A stretch of DNA of 64,000 bases, taken from the NCBI RefSeq assembly GCF_900109465.1, contig NZ_FOAZ01000025.1, forward strand, positions 1 through 64,000, given 5' to 3'. This DNA comes from Streptacidiphilus jiangxiensis. GTDB lineage: Bacteria; Actinomycetota; Actinomycetes; Streptomycetales; Streptomycetaceae. A model generated the notes under the pieces. The model worked only from the letters and a program-made list of their open reading frames with translations, was not told where the DNA came from and did no database searches. The position numbers and the translations under genes were made by a program. This document shows positions 27,149 to 34,980 of this stretch, in pieces (positions within the stretch are counted from its first letter, which is position 1; each line of letters starts with the position of its first letter).

Positions 27149-30100
27149 TCAACGCTCCTGGTTGTTGCTGCCGTACGGGCCGTTGCCCTGACCGGGGCCG
27201 GCCGTGCCCTGGGCCCGGCCTTGCTGAATGCCGCGACGCAGGTTGGTGAGACGTCCGCGGACCTCGTCGGGAGAGCGGGAGACCTGCGGGCCCGGAAGGG
27301 CCTGCGACTCCGCCGTGCCCGGGACCAGGTTGGCCTTGGGCACACGACGCGGCAGACCGGAGGGCATCACGCCGCCCGCGCTGGGCTCGCGCACCTGCTC
27401 CGCGCGGCGCCACGTCTCGTCGTTGGCCGAGCTGCGCCACGGCGCCGAGTCGGGGCTCATCCCGGAGACCCCGGTCGCACCGGCGGGCGCCTGCGGCTGG
27501 GCCGGACGGCCGGGCTGCTCGAACTGGCCGGTGCGGCCCCCGTCGAACTGTCCCTGCTGTCCCTGCTGTCCCTGCTGCACCGTCGGGAACTGGCCGGTGG
27601 CCGACTGGCCGCCGAACTGCGCGGTGCCGGAGGCCTGCTGGCCGCCCTGGTTCTCGGAGACCTGGATACCGCGCATCCGCTCGGCGCGACCCGCGCGGAA
27701 CCAGGTGGTCTCCATCTGCTCGAAGATCGGCGAGGGAGCGGCCGACTCGTTGGCCGGAGGCAGCGCGCGGGTGAGCGGGTCGCCGCCGAAGTCCGGCTGC
27801 GGCGCGGGCTGCGGCTGCGGTGCGACCGGCGCCGGGGGCATCGGACGGGCCGGCGGCTCGTCGTCGAAGCGCGGACGGGCGAACTGAGCGGTGCTCTCCG
27901 CAATCGAGGAGGGCTGACTGATCGGGCCCGGGCCGGGACGGCCCCCGGCCGGAGAACCGTGCTGCGGCTGCTCCGCCCAGGGGGACGGCTCGTGGCCGTA
28001 GCCGGTGTCGCCGCGGCCGCCGAACGGCTGCTGGGCGGGCTGCTGCTGGGTCGGCTGCTGCGGCATCGGGGCCGGCGCGCCGCGCTGCGGCAGCGGCTGG
28101 CCGTAGCCGGCGTCCTGCTGGCCGGGCTGACCCGGACCCGCCTGGCCGAAGTTGGGCAGCGGGATACCGCGGCCGTCGGTACGGCTGGAGTCGTAGCCAC
28201 CGGGCTGTCCGGCCGGGGCCGGCGCGGACGGCTGGCCGAAGCCCTGCTGACCCGTCGGGGCCGGCGCGCCACGCTGCGGCAGCGGCTGGCCGTAGCCGGC
28301 GTCCTGCTGGCCGGACGGGCCGGGCTGACCCGGACCCGCCTGGCCCGGCAGACCGGTGCCGACGGGCAGGCCGCGGCCGTCGGTCGGCTGGCCGCCGCGC
28401 TGGGGCAGGCCGCCCTGGGGCAGACCCAGCGTCGGCTGAGGCTGCTGCGGCAGGGAGGGACGGCCACCACGGCCGTCGGTGCCGCCCTGCGGGCCGGAGG
28501 CCAGCGGGGTGCGCTGCGGACCGGCCGGCGCGGCCGGACGCTGCGGGGCCGCGGGGGCGGCCTTGGCCGCACCGGCGCCACCGGCACCGGCACGACGCTC
28601 GGCGACGTTGGTGACGTCCACCGGCAGCATGACCAGCGCGGTGGTGCCGCCCGAGTCGCTCGGACGCAGCTGGATGCGGATGCCGTGACGCAGCGAGAGT
28701 CGACCGACCACGAAGAGGCCCATGCGGCGGGAGACGGAGACGTCCACCACCGGCGGGTTCGCCAGGCGCTCGTTGATCTCGGCCAGGTCGTCGGGGGAGA
28801 GACCGATACCGGTGTCGTGGATCTCGATCAGCACGCGGCCGTCGGGCAGCGCGTGACCGGTGACCTTGACGCGGGTCTGCGGGCTGGAGAACGAGGTGGC
28901 GTTCTCGAGCAGCTCGGCGAGGAGGTGCACGAGGTCGTTGACGACGCGGCCGGCGACGTCCGCCGTCGGCACCGAGGCCAGTTCGATGCGCTCGTACTGC
29001 TCCACCTCGGAGGCGGCGGCGCGGAGCACGTCGACCAGCGGGACGGGGCGGGTCCAACGACGACCCGGGTCCTCACCCGCGAGAACCAGGAGGTTCTCAC
29101 CGTTACGACGCATACGCGTCGCGAGGTGGTCGAGCTTGAACAGCTGGGCCAGCTGGTCCGGGTCGGCCTCGCGCGACTCCAGCTCGGAGATCATCGCCAG
29201 CTGGCGCTGGATCAGACCCTGGGAGCGGCGCGAGAGGTTGGTGAACATCGCGTTGATGTTGCCTCGGAGCAGGGCCTGCTCGGCGGCGAGTCGGACGGCC
29301 TGGCTGTGGACCTTGTCGAAGGCTCGGGCCACGTGCCCGATCTCGTCCGTGGTGTCGATGCCGATCGGTTGGATCGAGACGTCCACGTCCTGCGGATCGG
29401 ACTCGGAGAGCTTGCGGACCATCTCCGGCAGCGTGTGCTCGGCGACGTCCTCGGCGGTCTGCTGCAGCTTGGCCAGCGTGCGCACCATCGAGCGGGCCAC
29501 CAGGGCGGCGCCGAGGATGGCGACGAGGAGAACGGCGACGATCAGACCGGCGTTGGCGTAGGCGTCCGTCTGCGCCTGCGAGCGCAGGTCGGACGCGGTG
29601 GTGTTGAGCTCCTGGACCAGGAAGGACTCGTCCTGGTTCATCTGCAGCATCTGCGTGCCGGAGCGGGCCGACCAGTCGGCGGGGCTCAGCAGGTTCGGCT
29701 GCTGGTCCAGGGGGGTGCTCGACTGCAGCACCTGGCCGGCCCAGCGGGTCGCTTCGGCGATGTTGGTGTTGCTCTGCCAGGAGCCGATCAGGTTCTGGGC
29801 CTTGGCCGAGCCGTAGAGCGCGGTGAACTCTTTCGTCGCCGTCGTGGCGTCGGCCAGGGCTGCCGCGGCGTACTGGCGGTCGCTCGCCGACAGGGTCGGC
29901 GTGGTGTTCGTGTCGCCGGGCTTGGTGTAGGTCAGGGCGCCGAGGATCGTGGACCGGACGATGGCCATGTCCTCGTGCCACTGCGTGAAGGCCTGGAGCG
30001 ACCGGGTCGCCTGGACCAGCTGCAGGTTCGAGGACGCGAGGGCGAGGTCCTGGGTGATCTGGGTCAGCGGGGTGATCAGGTTGTCGAACTGGGCGACGGT

Positions 30101-30808
30101 CTTCTGCAGGTCGCTGCCGGCCAGCGTGTAGTCGAACGCGCTGCTCTCGATGGTCGGCAGCTGGTCGAGCTTGGCCTGCACCGAGTCGATGTCGACGCCG
30201 CCACCGGGGAGCTGCGACTTGTCGAGCGAGTCGATCAGGTTGGTCAGCTTCTGACGCTTCCGGTGCGTCTGCTGCTCGTCGTAGATGACGGTGCTGTTTT
30301 CCTTGACCGGCTGGTCCTGCACGCCGCTCGCGCCCGCCATGTCGTCGCGCTCCTGCTCGAGCGAGGTGGCGAGCAGCGTGGCGGCCTGGGCGACCTCACC
30401 GAGCTTGGCGACGTTGTCCAGCTGCTGCTGGGTCTGGAGCGAGCCCTGGATGCGCAGACCACCGAGGACGATGGCGGCGACCACGGGCAGCACCAGAAGG
30501 GCGGTCAGCCTGGTACGGATGCGCCAGTTGCCGAGCGAGAAGCGCTTGGTCCGACCGGGCCTGGGCGCGGTCACCGAGCCTATTCGGCTCGATCCGCCAC
30601 CGCCGCTCTTCTTGTCGGCCTTGGCGTTCTTCTCGGCCATGCCGGGCGCGCCGGCCGGACCGGCGTCGGAGCCGGGGCGGCCAGACGTGGGCCCGGGGCG
30701 GGGGCCCTCGGCGGCGTGGGGGGCATTCGGCGACGGCTGCTGGTGGCCAGCTGCTCCGCGGTCCGCCGGGTTGCCCGCGCCGCCACCCCTCTTGATACGT
30801 CCCTGCAC
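27149..30808 (-). CDS. cvnA: Conservon CvnA sensor histidine-kinase-like protein, copy 2
   Basis: 1219 aa from the GTG at 30808. A disordered cytoplasmic head (about 95 residues) precedes helix 1 (LTALLVLPVVAAIVLGGL). Then come an extracellular helical sensor (about 120-410, with a NIT-like four-helix character), helix 2 (LIVAVLLVAILGAALVA), a HAMP-like segment and a HATPase domain (LLENATSFSSPQTRVKV, IHDTGIGL). The C-terminal roughly 430 residues are Gln/Pro/Gly-rich with internal repeats (DAGYGQPLPQRGAPAP occurs twice). The kinase core is close to copy 1, while sensor and tail differ, so the two conservons probably read different signals with a shared output module. Confidence 0.92.
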   Translation of the reverse strand: MQGRIKRGGGAGNPADRGAAGHQQPSPNAPHAAEGPRPGPTSGRPGSDAGPAGAPGMAEKNAKADKKSGGGGSSRIGSVTAPRPGRTKRFSLGNWRIRTRLTALLVLPVVAAIVLGGLRIQGSLQTQQQLDNVAKLGEVAQAATLLATSLEQERDDMAGASGVQDQPVKENSTVIYDEQQTHRKRQKLTNLIDSLDKSQLPGGGVDIDSVQAKLDQLPTIESSAFDYTLAGSDLQKTVAQFDNLITPLTQITQDLALASSNLQLVQATRSLQAFTQWHEDMAIVRSTILGALTYTKPGDTNTTPTLSASDRQYAAAALADATTATKEFTALYGSAKAQNLIGSWQSNTNIAEATRWAGQVLQSSTPLDQQPNLLSPADWSARSGTQMLQMNQDESFLVQELNTTASDLRSQAQTDAYANAGLIVAVLLVAILGAALVARSMVRTLAKLQQTAEDVAEHTLPEMVRKLSESDPQDVDVSIQPIGIDTTDEIGHVARAFDKVHSQAVRLAAEQALLRGNINAMFTNLSRRSQGLIQRQLAMISELESREADPDQLAQLFKLDHLATRMRRNGENLLVLAGEDPGRRWTRPVPLVDVLRAAASEVEQYERIELASVPTADVAGRVVNDLVHLLAELLENATSFSSPQTRVKVTGHALPDGRVLIEIHDTGIGLSPDDLAEINERLANPPVVDVSVSRRMGLFVVGRLSLRHGIRIQLRPSDSGGTTALVMLPVDVTNVAERRAGAGGAGAAKAAPAAPQRPAAPAGPQRTPLASGPQGGTDGRGGRPSLPQQPQPTLGLPQGGLPQRGGQPTDGRGLPVGTGLPGQAGPGQPGPSGQQDAGYGQPLPQRGAPAPTGQQGFGQPSAPAPAGQPGGYDSSRTDGRGIPLPNFGQAGPGQPGQQDAGYGQPLPQRGAPAPMPQQPTQQQPAQQPFGGRGDTGYGHEPSPWAEQPQHGSPAGGRPGPGPISQPSSIAESTAQFARPRFDDEPPARPMPPAPVAPQPQPAPQPDFGGDPLTRALPPANESAAPSPIFEQMETTWFRAGRAERMRGIQVSENQGGQQASGTAQFGGQSATGQFPTVQQGQQGQQGQFDGGRTGQFEQPGRPAQPQAPAGATGVSGMSPDSAPWRSSANDETWRRAEQVREPSAGGVMPSGLPRRVPKANLVPGTAESQALPGPQVSRSPDEVRGRLTNLRRGIQQGRAQGTAGPGQGNGPYGSNNQER

Positions 30809-31296
30809 TAGCGTCGCAACCTCTGGACCAGGCGTCCCCCGCTGCGCGCAGCGGCGGAACGGTGTCGAGTTTCTCGGAAGGCGTGGACCCGGTCGGGTCC
30901 GAGCTTCGCCTATTGGAGTCTGCGGCCGGCATCCAGTCGCAGACTCCCTGCCGCCGTCGAGTGCCCCGGTGCCGAGCTGGTGCTGGGGGAGGGACGGGCT
31001 CCGGCGGTCCGTGGCATTCCAGCACAGGCCCCGATCTCCAACAAGGGGCGACGCTCGGTAGCGGAGGCTGTGACGATCAGTGATGCCGGTGTGACGGAAT
31101 GTGTGAAACGAGGCCGGGGAAACCGTACGTATCGGACATGAATGCGTCCGAAGTGCGGGTGGCGGGGTGACGCCCCGTCATGATTTTGTCCGATATGGGC
31201 CTTATGTGGCACTTATGGAATCGGCCACAATGCCGTAACTGTCGCGCTTGGAGTGTTCCAAAGTGACCAAGCTCACAGGTTATGAGGTGGTGCCGA
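30809..31296. other. 488-bp intergenic region with several inverted repeats
   Basis: Region between the divergent cvnA copy 2 and the micro-ORFs. It holds a 10-bp perfect hairpin (GGAGTCTGCG at 30915, CGCAGACTCC ending 30947) in the likely 5' leader of the conservon. It also holds a 9-bp inverted repeat, TATCGGACA (31130-31138) with TGTCCGATA (31187-31195). Between 31080 and 31290 the base composition is clearly less GC-rich than the genes, typical of promoters. I see no convincing gene longer than about 20 codons before 31297. Confidence 0.6.
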
Positions 31297-31380
31297 GTGG
31301 CTCTCCTGTGGAATGAGATCCTGGATGCGGGCACGACGCGTGACCCCCTCCCGATCGAGACCAAGGTGAGTCCCCGGTGA
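31297..31380 (+). CDS. Micro-ORF (27 aa) coupled to the next small gene
   Basis: GTG at 31297 with GAGGTGG about seven nucleotides upstream opens 27 codons (VALLWNEILDAGTTRD and onward, ending VSPR). An ATG at 31282 in the same frame would give 32 residues. The stop overlaps the next start as GTGA, the coupling seen in true operons. There is no signal peptide. I do not recognise it; it could be a small functional protein or a regulatory leader for the 63-codon gene. Confidence 0.45.
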   Translation: MALLWNEILDAGTTRDPLPIETKVSPR

Positions 31381-31568
31381 CCTTCAAGACGACCATGAGC
31401 TTCCGTCCCACGGCCAACCCGCGCCGGACCAAGCTCGACGCCCTGCCGGCCGACGGTGGCCCCGCCCTGCGCACCTCCGCCGAGCAGCCGGTGGAGCTCC
31501 CGCAGCAGACGGCCAACCCGCGCCGCACCAACCTGATGGTCGCCCCGCCGGTCGTCGTCGCGGACTGA
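31377..31568 (+). CDS. Small protein (63 aa) with a duplicated TANPRRT motif
   Basis: GTG at 31377 with AAGGTGAG eight nucleotides upstream; an ATG lies six codons in. The product contains TANPRRTKLDALPA and later TANPRRTNLMVAPP, two copies of a basic motif about 34 residues apart, and ends VVVAD. It has no cysteine and no signal peptide. It is followed at once by a strong terminator, so the two micro-ORFs form their own transcription unit. The repeated motif could be a processing or binding site. Family unknown. Confidence 0.55.
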   Translation: MTFKTTMSFRPTANPRRTKLDALPADGGPALRTSAEQPVELPQQTANPRRTNLMVAPPVVVAD

Positions 31569-31586
31569 CCGCGCCGCGTCTCCTCG

Positions 31587-31616
31587 GAAAGGGCCCCGCT
31601 TCGGCGGGGCCCTTTC
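31587..31616 (+). terminator. Terminator after the micro-ORF pair
   Basis: GAAAGGGCCCCGC and GCGGGGCCCTTTC form a perfect 13-bp stem with a TTCG tetraloop, followed by TTCT. Confidence 0.9.
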
Positions 31617-31686
31617 TTCTGCCCGGACTAATGTGGTCGTGATCCACCCGTTCCACCCGTTCCCGCCCAGAGGAGACGTCCGCACC

Positions 31687-32454
31687 GTGCGCATCGCCAG
31701 GTACACCCACGAGGGCGAGGTCACCTTCGGCGTGGTCGACGCCCAGGCCGAGACCGTCGCCGCGCTCGCCGGCCACCCGTTCGGCGAGCTCCAGCCGACC
31801 GGCGTGGTGCTGCCGCTGTCCGACGTGCGGCTGCTGTCGCCGATGCTGCCGAGCAAGATCGTGGCCGTCGGCCGCAACTACGCCGCCCACGCGGCCGAGC
31901 TGGGCAACGAGGTGCCCGAGGCGCCGCTCACCTTCTTCAAGCCCTCCACCGCGGTGATCGGCCCCACCGAGAACATCGCCTACCCGCCGTTCTCCTCCGA
32001 CGTGCAGTACGAGGCCGAGCTGGCCGTCGTCATCGGCCGGATGTGCCGGGAGGTGCCGCACTCCCGGGTGAACGACGTGATCCTCGGCTACACCTGCGCC
32101 AACGACGTCACCGCCCGCGACGTCCAGCAGCGCGAGGGCCAGTGGGCGCGCGCCAAGGGCTTCGACACCGCCTGCCCGCTCGGCCCCTGGATCGAGACCG
32201 ACCTCGACCCGGCCGACCTCGCGATCACCTGCACCGTCAACGGCGAACTGCGCCAGGCCGGCCGTACCTCGCAGATGGTCCGCTCGATCGCCGACCTGAT
32301 CGTCCACATCTCCGACGCGATGACGCTGCTCCCCGGCGACGTCATCCTCACCGGCACCCCCGCCGGCGTCGGCCCGCTGGCCGTCGGCGACGAGGTCGCG
32401 GTCACCGTCGAGGGCATCGGCACGCTGAGCAACCGCGTGGTCAAGCGTGGCTGA
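31687..32454 (+). CDS. Fumarylacetoacetate hydrolase (FAH) family protein
   Basis: 255 aa from the GTG at 31687 (AGAGGAG about 11 nt upstream); the frame is open from 31633. FAH fold: SKIVAVGRNYAAHAAELG (near residue 58), the metal-ligand segment VQYEAELAVVIGR (near 105), GYTCANDVTARDVQ and LLPGDVILTGTPAGVG. Members hydrolyse or decarboxylate acylpyruvates and related 2-oxo acids with Mg or Mn. The substrate cannot be read from sequence; an acylpyruvase or oxaloacetate decarboxylase role is possible. It overlaps the HAD gene by 8 bp. Confidence 0.9.
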   Translation: MRIARYTHEGEVTFGVVDAQAETVAALAGHPFGELQPTGVVLPLSDVRLLSPMLPSKIVAVGRNYAAHAAELGNEVPEAPLTFFKPSTAVIGPTENIAYPPFSSDVQYEAELAVVIGRMCREVPHSRVNDVILGYTCANDVTARDVQQREGQWARAKGFDTACPLGPWIETDLDPADLAITCTVNGELRQAGRTSQMVRSIADLIVHISDAMTLLPGDVILTGTPAGVGPLAVGDEVAVTVEGIGTLSNRVVKRG

Positions 32455-33163
32455 GGTCGGTGTCCTGTGGGACATCGACGACACCCTCTTCGACTACTCG
32501 GGTGCCGAACGCGCGGCCATCCTGGAACACCTCGACGCGCTGGGGATGCTGGCGGAGTTCGACTCGCCGCAGCGGGCGCACGAGCTCTGGAGCGGGGACG
32601 TCGAGGCGGTCTACGAGCGCTTCCTCGCGGGCGAGCTCGGCTTCCAGGAGCAGCGCAGGGTCCGCGTCGCGCTCTTCCTCGGTCGGATCGGCCGGACCGC
32701 CGAGGATCCCGACGCCTGGTTCGCCGGTTACCTGGACGCCTTCACCCGGCACCGCCGCGTTTTCGACGACGTGATACCCGCCCTGGACGCGTTGCCCGGC
32801 TACCGGCACGGGCTGCTCTCCAACTCCTCCAGCCGTTACCAGGAGGACAAGCTGACCGCGATCGGTCTGCGCGACCGCTTCTCCTCGCTGGTCTGCTCGG
32901 ACGAGATCGGGCATGCCAAGCCCGCACCCGAGGCCTTCTGGGCCGGCTGCGCCGCGCTGGGACTGCCGCCCGAGCAGGTGGTCTACGTGGGCGACAAACT
33001 GACGACCGACGCGCGGGGCGCGCTGGCCGCCGGGCTGCGCGCGGTCTGGCTCGATCGGCGCGGCCTCGGCGGAGGCGGCGAGGTGCTGCGGATCGACACC
33101 CTCGCTGACCTGCCGGAGCTGCTCCGGGTTATCGATTTTGGAGCGTCGGCCACCGTCCTGTAG
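32447..33163 (+). CDS. HAD-superfamily hydrolase
   Basis: 238 aa, GTG start at 32447 overlapping the FAH gene. The four HAD motifs are present: DIDDTLFD (nucleophile Asp near residue 9), LLSNSSSR (near 125), Lys in GHAKPAPEAF (near 158) and YVGDKLTTDA (near 183). A helical cap lies between motifs 1 and 2 (type C1). Such proteins are usually small-molecule phosphatases; the Asp-x-Asp-x-Thr form supports phosphatase activity. Co-translated with the FAH enzyme; substrate unknown. Confidence 0.9.
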   Translation: MAEVGVLWDIDDTLFDYSGAERAAILEHLDALGMLAEFDSPQRAHELWSGDVEAVYERFLAGELGFQEQRRVRVALFLGRIGRTAEDPDAWFAGYLDAFTRHRRVFDDVIPALDALPGYRHGLLSNSSSRYQEDKLTAIGLRDRFSSLVCSDEIGHAKPAPEAFWAGCAALGLPPEQVVYVGDKLTTDARGALAAGLRAVWLDRRGLGGGGEVLRIDTLADLPELLRVIDFGASATVL

Positions 33164-33240
33164 TGTTCTTCTTGTTGCGCCGCCCGGAAGGGACAGGGGA
33201 GAGCCGAGAAGCTCTCACCAAGATCTTCTGGACAGTGCGA

Positions 33241-33312
33241 TGGGGTATGGTGTAATTGGCAGCACGACTGATTCTGGTTCAGTTAGTCTAGGTTCGAGTC
33301 CTGGTACCCCAG
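33241..33312 (+). tRNA. tRNA-Gln (CTG)
   Basis: 72 nt cloverleaf. TGGGGTA pairs with TACCCCA (discriminator G). The anticodon stem ACTGA/TCAGT encloses TTCTGGT with anticodon CTG, and the T arm holds GGTTCGAGTCC. CCA is not encoded. Confidence 0.96.
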
Positions 33313-33334
33313 CTCAAAACGAAATACTGATCTC

Positions 33335-33407
33335 GCCCCCGTTGTGTAGCGGCCTAGCACGCTGCCCTCTCACGGCAGTAGCGCCGGTTCGAATCCGGTC
33401 GGGGGTA
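33335..33407 (+). tRNA. tRNA-Glu (CTC)
   Basis: 73 nt cloverleaf. GCCCCCG pairs with CGGGGGT (terminal G-U), anticodon stem CTGCC/GGCAG, loop CTCTCAC with anticodon CTC, T arm CCGGTTCGAATCCGG. CCA is not encoded. It lies 22 bp after tRNA-Gln and shares its terminator. Confidence 0.96.
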
Positions 33408-33414
33408 CCGAAGG

Positions 33415-33447
33415 AAAAGAGCTCCGGATAGGATCCGGAGCTCTTTT
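33415..33447 (+). terminator. tRNA-operon terminator
   Basis: AAAAGAGCTCCGGAT and ATCCGGAGCTCTTTT form a perfect 15-bp stem with a 3-nt loop, 7 bp after tRNA-Glu. Confidence 0.92.
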
Positions 33448-33477
33448 GCATTTTCAGGCGCATTTCAGGGGTGGGGT

Positions 33478-34773
33478 GTGCGCGGATTTCTGGCCGCGGT
33501 CGTCGGTCTTGCTGTTGTGGCGCTCTATCTGACCTGGGGTCTCGGCATGTTGCTGAGCGAGCGGGCGGACGCCGGGGTGAACGTCGGCGGGGCGGTGTTC
33601 ATCCTGGCGCCCGTGGTGGTCGGCGTGGTCGCCCGCCGAGTCGTCGCCCGGCGCCGCCGCGTCGAACGCGAGGACCGGCTGCAGCGCCTGCACGAGGCGC
33701 GGCTCGAACTGACCCGGGCGGAGCAGCCGGAGCTCTGGGAGTTGGTCGAACGGACCGCCCGCGCGTGCCGGGCCGTGGTGCCCGAGTCCGTCGAGCTCCA
33801 CGCCGGTGCCGGCGCACGCGTGCTCCGCTACGGGCCGGCCCAGCGCCCGCGGCTGATGCTCGGCGTGCCGCTGCTGCTCGGCATGGACGTCGATGAGCTG
33901 ACGGCGGTTCTCGGGCACGAGTTCGGCCACGTCCGCCGCGGCCCGCACCTGCGGCTGGCGCGCCGCTCGGACGAGCGGCGGCTCCGGCGGCGGCTGCGCC
34001 TCGCGCTGGCCCGCCGGGAGGAGTTGGCCTGCGACGCGACGGGTGCCCTGGTGGCCGGTCCGGCGGCCATGGCCTCGGCGCTCCGGGCCCTCGCCGAGTG
34101 GGGTTGGGCCGAGCACCGCTACACCGCCGACTACCTCCAGCCGGGCGTCGCCGCCGGGGTTCGGCCCCGGGAGCTCTACCGCGGCCTGGCCGCGTTGTTC
34201 GCGGACCCCTCCCGCGCCGACGAGCGCGCGGCCCACCTGCGCGCCGTCCTCGACGGGCGGGAGGATCCGCGGCACACCCATCCAGGGTTGAGCCGTCGCC
34301 TGGACGCGTTGGCGCGCCGCTCGGGAGCGCGGTCCGTCCCGGCCGACGGCCGGCCCGCGCTCGAACTCCTCCGCGGCGCCGACGGGGTGCTGGACCGGGC
34401 GGCCGAACTCCTGCTGGATCGCGACATCGTGAAGGCGCGTCCGCTGGACTGGGCCGAGTACTTCCACACCGCCGGACGGATCGCCAACAGCCGTGTGGCG
34501 CTGCCCGTCTCGGTCCGTGTCGGCGGCGCGGGCGACCTGGGGCGGGTGGTCGGGCTCTGGGAGAACGGCGGCCTGCCCGACCTCGCGGTCCAGGCGGTCG
34601 CGCTCGACGCGCTCGCCGCCGCCGGGCACGTCCGGTGGGTGGCCGACTGGGCGGCGCCGCTGCGCGCGGTCCGCGCGGACGGGAGCCCGCTGCCGGAGGG
34701 CGACGCGGCCGCGCTGGTCGCCCTGATCAGGGAGCTGCGGGTGCCGGTCAACCACGTCCCGGTTTTCGGGTAG
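33478..34773 (+). CDS. M48-type membrane metalloprotease
   Basis: 431 aa, GTG start at 33478 (AGGGGTGGGG upstream). Two N-terminal helices (about 3-25 and 37-55) are followed by arginine-rich cytosolic sequence. The zinc motif HEFGH is at residues 147-151, and the third ligand is probably Glu in REELACDATGALVAG near residue 183, as in M48 (HtpX/Ste24-like) peptidases. The C-terminal 200 residues lack a known domain. It sits between two tRNA-Gln genes. Substrate unknown; a role in membrane protein turnover is inferred from the family. Confidence 0.82.
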   Translation: MRGFLAAVVGLAVVALYLTWGLGMLLSERADAGVNVGGAVFILAPVVVGVVARRVVARRRRVEREDRLQRLHEARLELTRAEQPELWELVERTARACRAVVPESVELHAGAGARVLRYGPAQRPRLMLGVPLLLGMDVDELTAVLGHEFGHVRRGPHLRLARRSDERRLRRRLRLALARREELACDATGALVAGPAAMASALRALAEWGWAEHRYTADYLQPGVAAGVRPRELYRGLAALFADPSRADERAAHLRAVLDGREDPRHTHPGLSRRLDALARRSGARSVPADGRPALELLRGADGVLDRAAELLLDRDIVKARPLDWAEYFHTAGRIANSRVALPVSVRVGGAGDLGRVVGLWENGGLPDLAVQAVALDALAAAGHVRWVADWAAPLRAVRADGSPLPEGDAAALVALIRELRVPVNHVPVFG

Positions 34774-34804
34774 TATCTTCCTCCGGCGGTCCGCGGATCG
34801 TCCT

Positions 34805-34876
34805 TGGGGTATGGTGTAATTGGCAGCACGAGTGATTCTGGTTCATTTAGTCTAGGTTCGAGTCCTGGTACCCCAG
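34805..34876 (+). tRNA. tRNA-Gln (CTG), second copy
   Basis: 72 nt. It differs from the first tRNA-Gln at two positions, both in the anticodon arm (AGTGA/TCATT, keeping pairing through a G-U). Anticodon CTG and the other arms are the same. Its own terminator follows. Confidence 0.95.
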
Positions 34877-34884
34877 CTGTGAAG

Positions 34885-34908
34885 AGGCCCTCATCGAGGG
34901 CCTTTTTT
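34885..34908 (+). terminator. Terminator of second tRNA-Gln
   Basis: AGGCCCTC and GAGGGCCT form a stem with an ATC loop, followed by six Ts. Confidence 0.9.
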
Positions 34909-34980
34909 GTTTGCCTTCGCCGTGGCAACGACGCAGGGGCGGACCGCCGTAGCGGTCCGCCCCTGCTGGTACGTGGATGG

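Noticed and set aside
26127..29057. Minus-strand frame of 976 codons ending in DUF742
   Set aside because: The part before 26501 is an alternate frame of cvnA and cvnB; a strong ribosome site precedes the ATG at 26501.
26492..30811. Very long plus-strand open frame (over 1400 codons) opposite cvnA copy 2
   Set aside because: It mirrors the codon pattern of the conservon genes; its translation is Ala/Gly/Arg/Leu-rich with no domain. An effect of high third-position GC.
31263..31316. Tiny ORF starting GTG at 31263
   Set aside because: Seventeen codons with no ribosome site, overlapping the better-supported ORF at 31297.
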